DNA from: Lunularia cruciata
Taxonomy: Eukaryota > Streptophyta > Marchantiopsida > Lunulariales > Lunulariaceae
NCBI GenBank assembly: GCA_948567375.1
Contig: OX419759.1
Location: 49,008,593-49,072,592 of the forward strand
Reading direction: 5' to 3'
Length of the DNA: 64,000 nt
Below, in pieces: positions 61,516 to 64,000 of this stretch; within the stretch, counting starts at the first letter, position 1; every line of letters starts with the position of its first letter. The position numbers and the translations under genes are program-made. The notes beneath the pieces were generated by a model. That model ran no database searches. It was not told where the DNA came from and saw only the letters and a list, made by a program, of their open reading frames with translations.

Positions 61516-62073
61516 TATTATGTATGAATTGAACAGGGCTTAAAATCTTTAATTATTTAGTACATACTCCTCAACTTTGAGGACATCCTTTAAGAGCCAA
61601 GGATTTTATTCTATTTTTTATTGGTTATCTTATTTCTAATTTATCTATTATTTGATTTAGAGTAAATAAATATTTATGTCTTTAGATTATGATTATAAAA
61701 ATTATATTTATTCAATTTAAAATTTTAGAAAGATTCATGATTGGATTATTTGTTTCTTTTCCTTAATATTTTTTGTTCTAAGCAATCTCTTCTCTCAACA
61801 TCGGATGGACAGAACATGAAAGTACGCTTGCATATCATAAGTATAATCTACATCTTGTATGTTTTTGCTTATGAACACAATGACACTTAATTTTAATGAT
61901 CAAATGATCAACATGTAATGAAGTTTTTTAGTACTCATATGCATAATTTTATGGATAGGTTGGTTGTTTAATTGATTGTTTATATACATGACTACTTCTT
62001 TTGAAGTTGAAATTTTTTTTTAAATATAAATAGTCCCTACTACTTGTAATTTGATTTTGAATATAGTCTTCAT
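61516..62073. other. AT-rich spacer, nothing recognised
   Basis: Very AT-rich sequence between the MULE and the right-edge copia LTR. No gene or repeat end was identified. Confidence 0.5.
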
Positions 62074-62352
62074 TGTTAAGAAATAGCGGATCTAGAGAAC
62101 ATAAAAGAAGTATCAAGATAATATGTGTTCAACCTTAGCTAGATCTAGAGAACATAAAAGAAGTACAATGATAATGTGTTTAACCCTAATAGTGAGTAGC
62201 ACTATGTGGTCATACAAAGAAGGAGAATACAAGAGTGAACATACTGCTCAAAGATCACATTATATATACAAGGTATTGTTCTTGTACCAAGGTAATTAAT
62301 GAACAACTACTAAAAAGCTTGTTCTACTATCAAGAGAGTCTATTTCTCAACA
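62074..62352 (-). repeat. Element F 3' LTR with internal duplication
   Basis: 279 bp, minus strand TGTTGAGAAATAG to CTATTTCTTAACA, with imperfect inverted ends. A unit of about 50 bp around GATCTAGAGAACATAAAAGA occurs twice in tandem (about 62084-62195). Confidence 0.82.
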
Positions 62353-62478
62353 CTCTCCCTCAAGTATAAAATTCTCTTGTTTATCTCTAGGTAGGCTCTT
62401 GGTAAACAAATTGCTGATATCTTTACCAAGGTATCAACAATTTGCTCTTCCTTTGAAACATAAAACATAATCAATCTC

Positions 62479-62760
62479 CTATAAAAATATTTTCTCTCGA
62501 ATGAAATGATAATGTACTTTTATGTGCTTTGTTTTGGCATGAAAAAATTTATTATTCGCCAAGTGAATGTTGTTGATGTTATCTCCATAAATCACCATTG
62601 CATTTGAAGATACAAGATCCAAATAGGTCAACAAACTACATAACCTAATTGACTCACGTGTTGCCATGGTAACACCAATGTACTCAGCCTCTATCAAAGA
62701 CAATGTCATTGTTGGTTGGTTCTTTGAAGCCCAACTCACAATTGCGTGACCAAACCTAAA
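62479..62760 (-). pseudogene. Element F RNase H fragment
   Basis: Copia-type RNase H: WASKNQPTMTLSLIEAEYIG, then GDNINNIHLANNKFFHAKTK. It is open for 86 codons but lacks the start and is joined upstream to unrelated pol pieces. A nonfunctional remnant. Confidence 0.8.
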
Positions 62761-64000
62761 TACATGTCCTTACATAGATTGTCTATCATGAGCACTACCT
62801 CCCAAGTTTGCATCTATGTACCCATGTAAATCAAATTGTGAAGCAATAGAAACTAAAGACCAGACATGGTGGTTCCTCTTGTATTCTCATGTTCCATTCA
62901 ACAAGCTCTTCTTCCATTGCTTCAATCCACTTTTCAAGAAAGAGATGCCTCTTCAACAAATGTAGGCTTAGCCTCTTGTAACACATTCATCATGTATGCA
63001 TGATGAGCTACAATGAAATGTTCATGCATAGCCTATATACTTGATGCCAAACTCTATCAAATCTACAAAGATCTCACACATTAATAACATCCAAATGCCA
63101 CTTTGATTGTCCATGAGATTGTGCATCACTAATACGAGACAACATTGGTGATGTAAAAGACCAAGGAGAGAAATAATAAAATGGAAGACCAGAGTGGAAG
63201 ATCACATTGGGACTATCAAGTGAGGGAAGCTTCAAATGCCTAGCTTGAGCTTGGCTCGGGTATTTATAAGTAACTTGGGTGCAAGACTCCCAAGGAGTTT
63301 CCAAGGAAGGTTCCTTCTAGGATCCGCCTTACTCGAAGTGCAAGCTAAACTAGTAGTTTACTTGGCATATAAGCTAGGCTAATTGTTAGCTTGGCGTACA
63401 AGTTACTCTACCCTTGGAAAGTTCCTAAAAGCTTCTCACCAAGGAACTTTGTATGTGCTTCTAGAATATTCTACCCACAAACTTGCTCAATGTTTTTAGC
63501 ACATTTTTAGGCTAGTTCTACTTCTTTTGCTATATTTAGCTTTGATTACTAACTTATTAGCTTCTATTAACTTGTCTATTTACTCCATATTATTATAGGT
63601 ACCATAGATGATGAATTGTAATCAATTTTCTATTGTCCAAAACATGGAGAAGAAGTCAATGTTGATGTGACTCTCCATTGATTTTTTGTAGTAGTTGCCG
63701 CCATAAAACTAACATTGGAGGATGGATCAGAATTATAATTATGAATTCACCAATATGTGTTGGCCACACTGGAATAGGTCCATGTAAATTTGGGTGTGTG
63801 TACCATGACTTATGCTCCTCAAACACTACATCTCTACTAATAAAAAACTTCTTAGTAGAAGGGTTATAGCATATATAGCCCTTCGATTTTGCTACTTAGC
63901 CAAGGAAGATGCAATTTTTTATCAAGCTTCTTGCAAAGCTCATCTAGAATATGAATGTAACAAATACAACTAGATATCTTAAACAAAGGGAAGTATGGTT

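Larger units (their letters stand above)
62074..64000 (-). mobile_element. Element F: decayed Ty1/copia element, runs off the right edge
   Basis: The 3' LTR is 62074-62352 with polypurine tract CTTGAGGGAGAG next to it. RNase H follows (minus strand): VFRFGHAIVSWASKNQPTM, SLIEAEYIGVT, HAKTKHIKVHYHFIREKI. An RT-start fragment lies near 62890-62960 and an integrase-C-terminal type segment (VFEEHKSWYTHPN-like, GPIPVWPT) near 63680-63990. Segment 63070-63640 is unassigned and may be another insertion. It is a different lineage from elements A-E. Confidence 0.78.

Overview
This window is nuclear DNA from a plant with motile sperm, most likely a bryophyte. A liverwort close to Marchantia fits best. 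Two things point there: a spliced gene for an axonemal-type dynein heavy chain, which seed plants with non-flagellate sperm lack, and a polyunsaturated fatty-acid elongase whose exons read very like the Marchantia C18 delta-6 elongase as I remember it. No prokaryotic or organellar features were seen.

Layout: (1) 1-1643, minus strand, the 5' five exons of the ELO elongase; its 3' end lies off the left edge. (2) 1659-7506, about 5.8 kb with no confident gene but a near-perfect 34-bp-arm hairpin at 2817-2896. (3) 7507-57949, minus strand, one complete dynein heavy chain gene. I resolved 41 coding exons that join in phase (12,672 coding bases, 4,223 codons plus stop), with tail, linker, AAA1-AAA6, stalk and C-terminal domain in order. 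(4) 57950-59217, upstream region. (5) 59218-61515, a decayed Mutator-like (MULE) DNA transposon with TIRs and a 9-bp target duplication. (6) 62074-64000, a decayed Ty1/copia element running off the right edge.

The dynein gene is 50 kb long because several introns are packed with Ty1/copia LTR retrotransposons. I delimited these by LTR ends and 5-bp target-site duplications (TSDs): element A (10981-19450, TSD TCATG) with solo LTRs and element B nested inside; solo LTRs at 20759-21229 (CTGAC), 23060-23365 (ATAGC) and 24597-25258 (TGCTA); element C (25416-30514, TGTAG), the best preserved; element D (39142-43262, ACCAT) with a solo LTR nested inside it (39721-40236, CCATA); and element E (50204-53829, no matching TSD). 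All reading frames of these elements are broken. Once the insertions are set aside, the exons show no stop or frameshift, so the host gene appears intact.

The most unusual signals are the hairpin at 2817-2896, a GC-AG intron in the dynein linker region, an LTR family whose promoter half looks swapped in from another family, a primer-binding site that matches the anticodon arm of initiator tRNA-Met and supplies an in-frame ATG, and a short dispersed repeat with a conserved hairpin that recurs through the dynein introns. All boundaries were read by eye; no searches were run.
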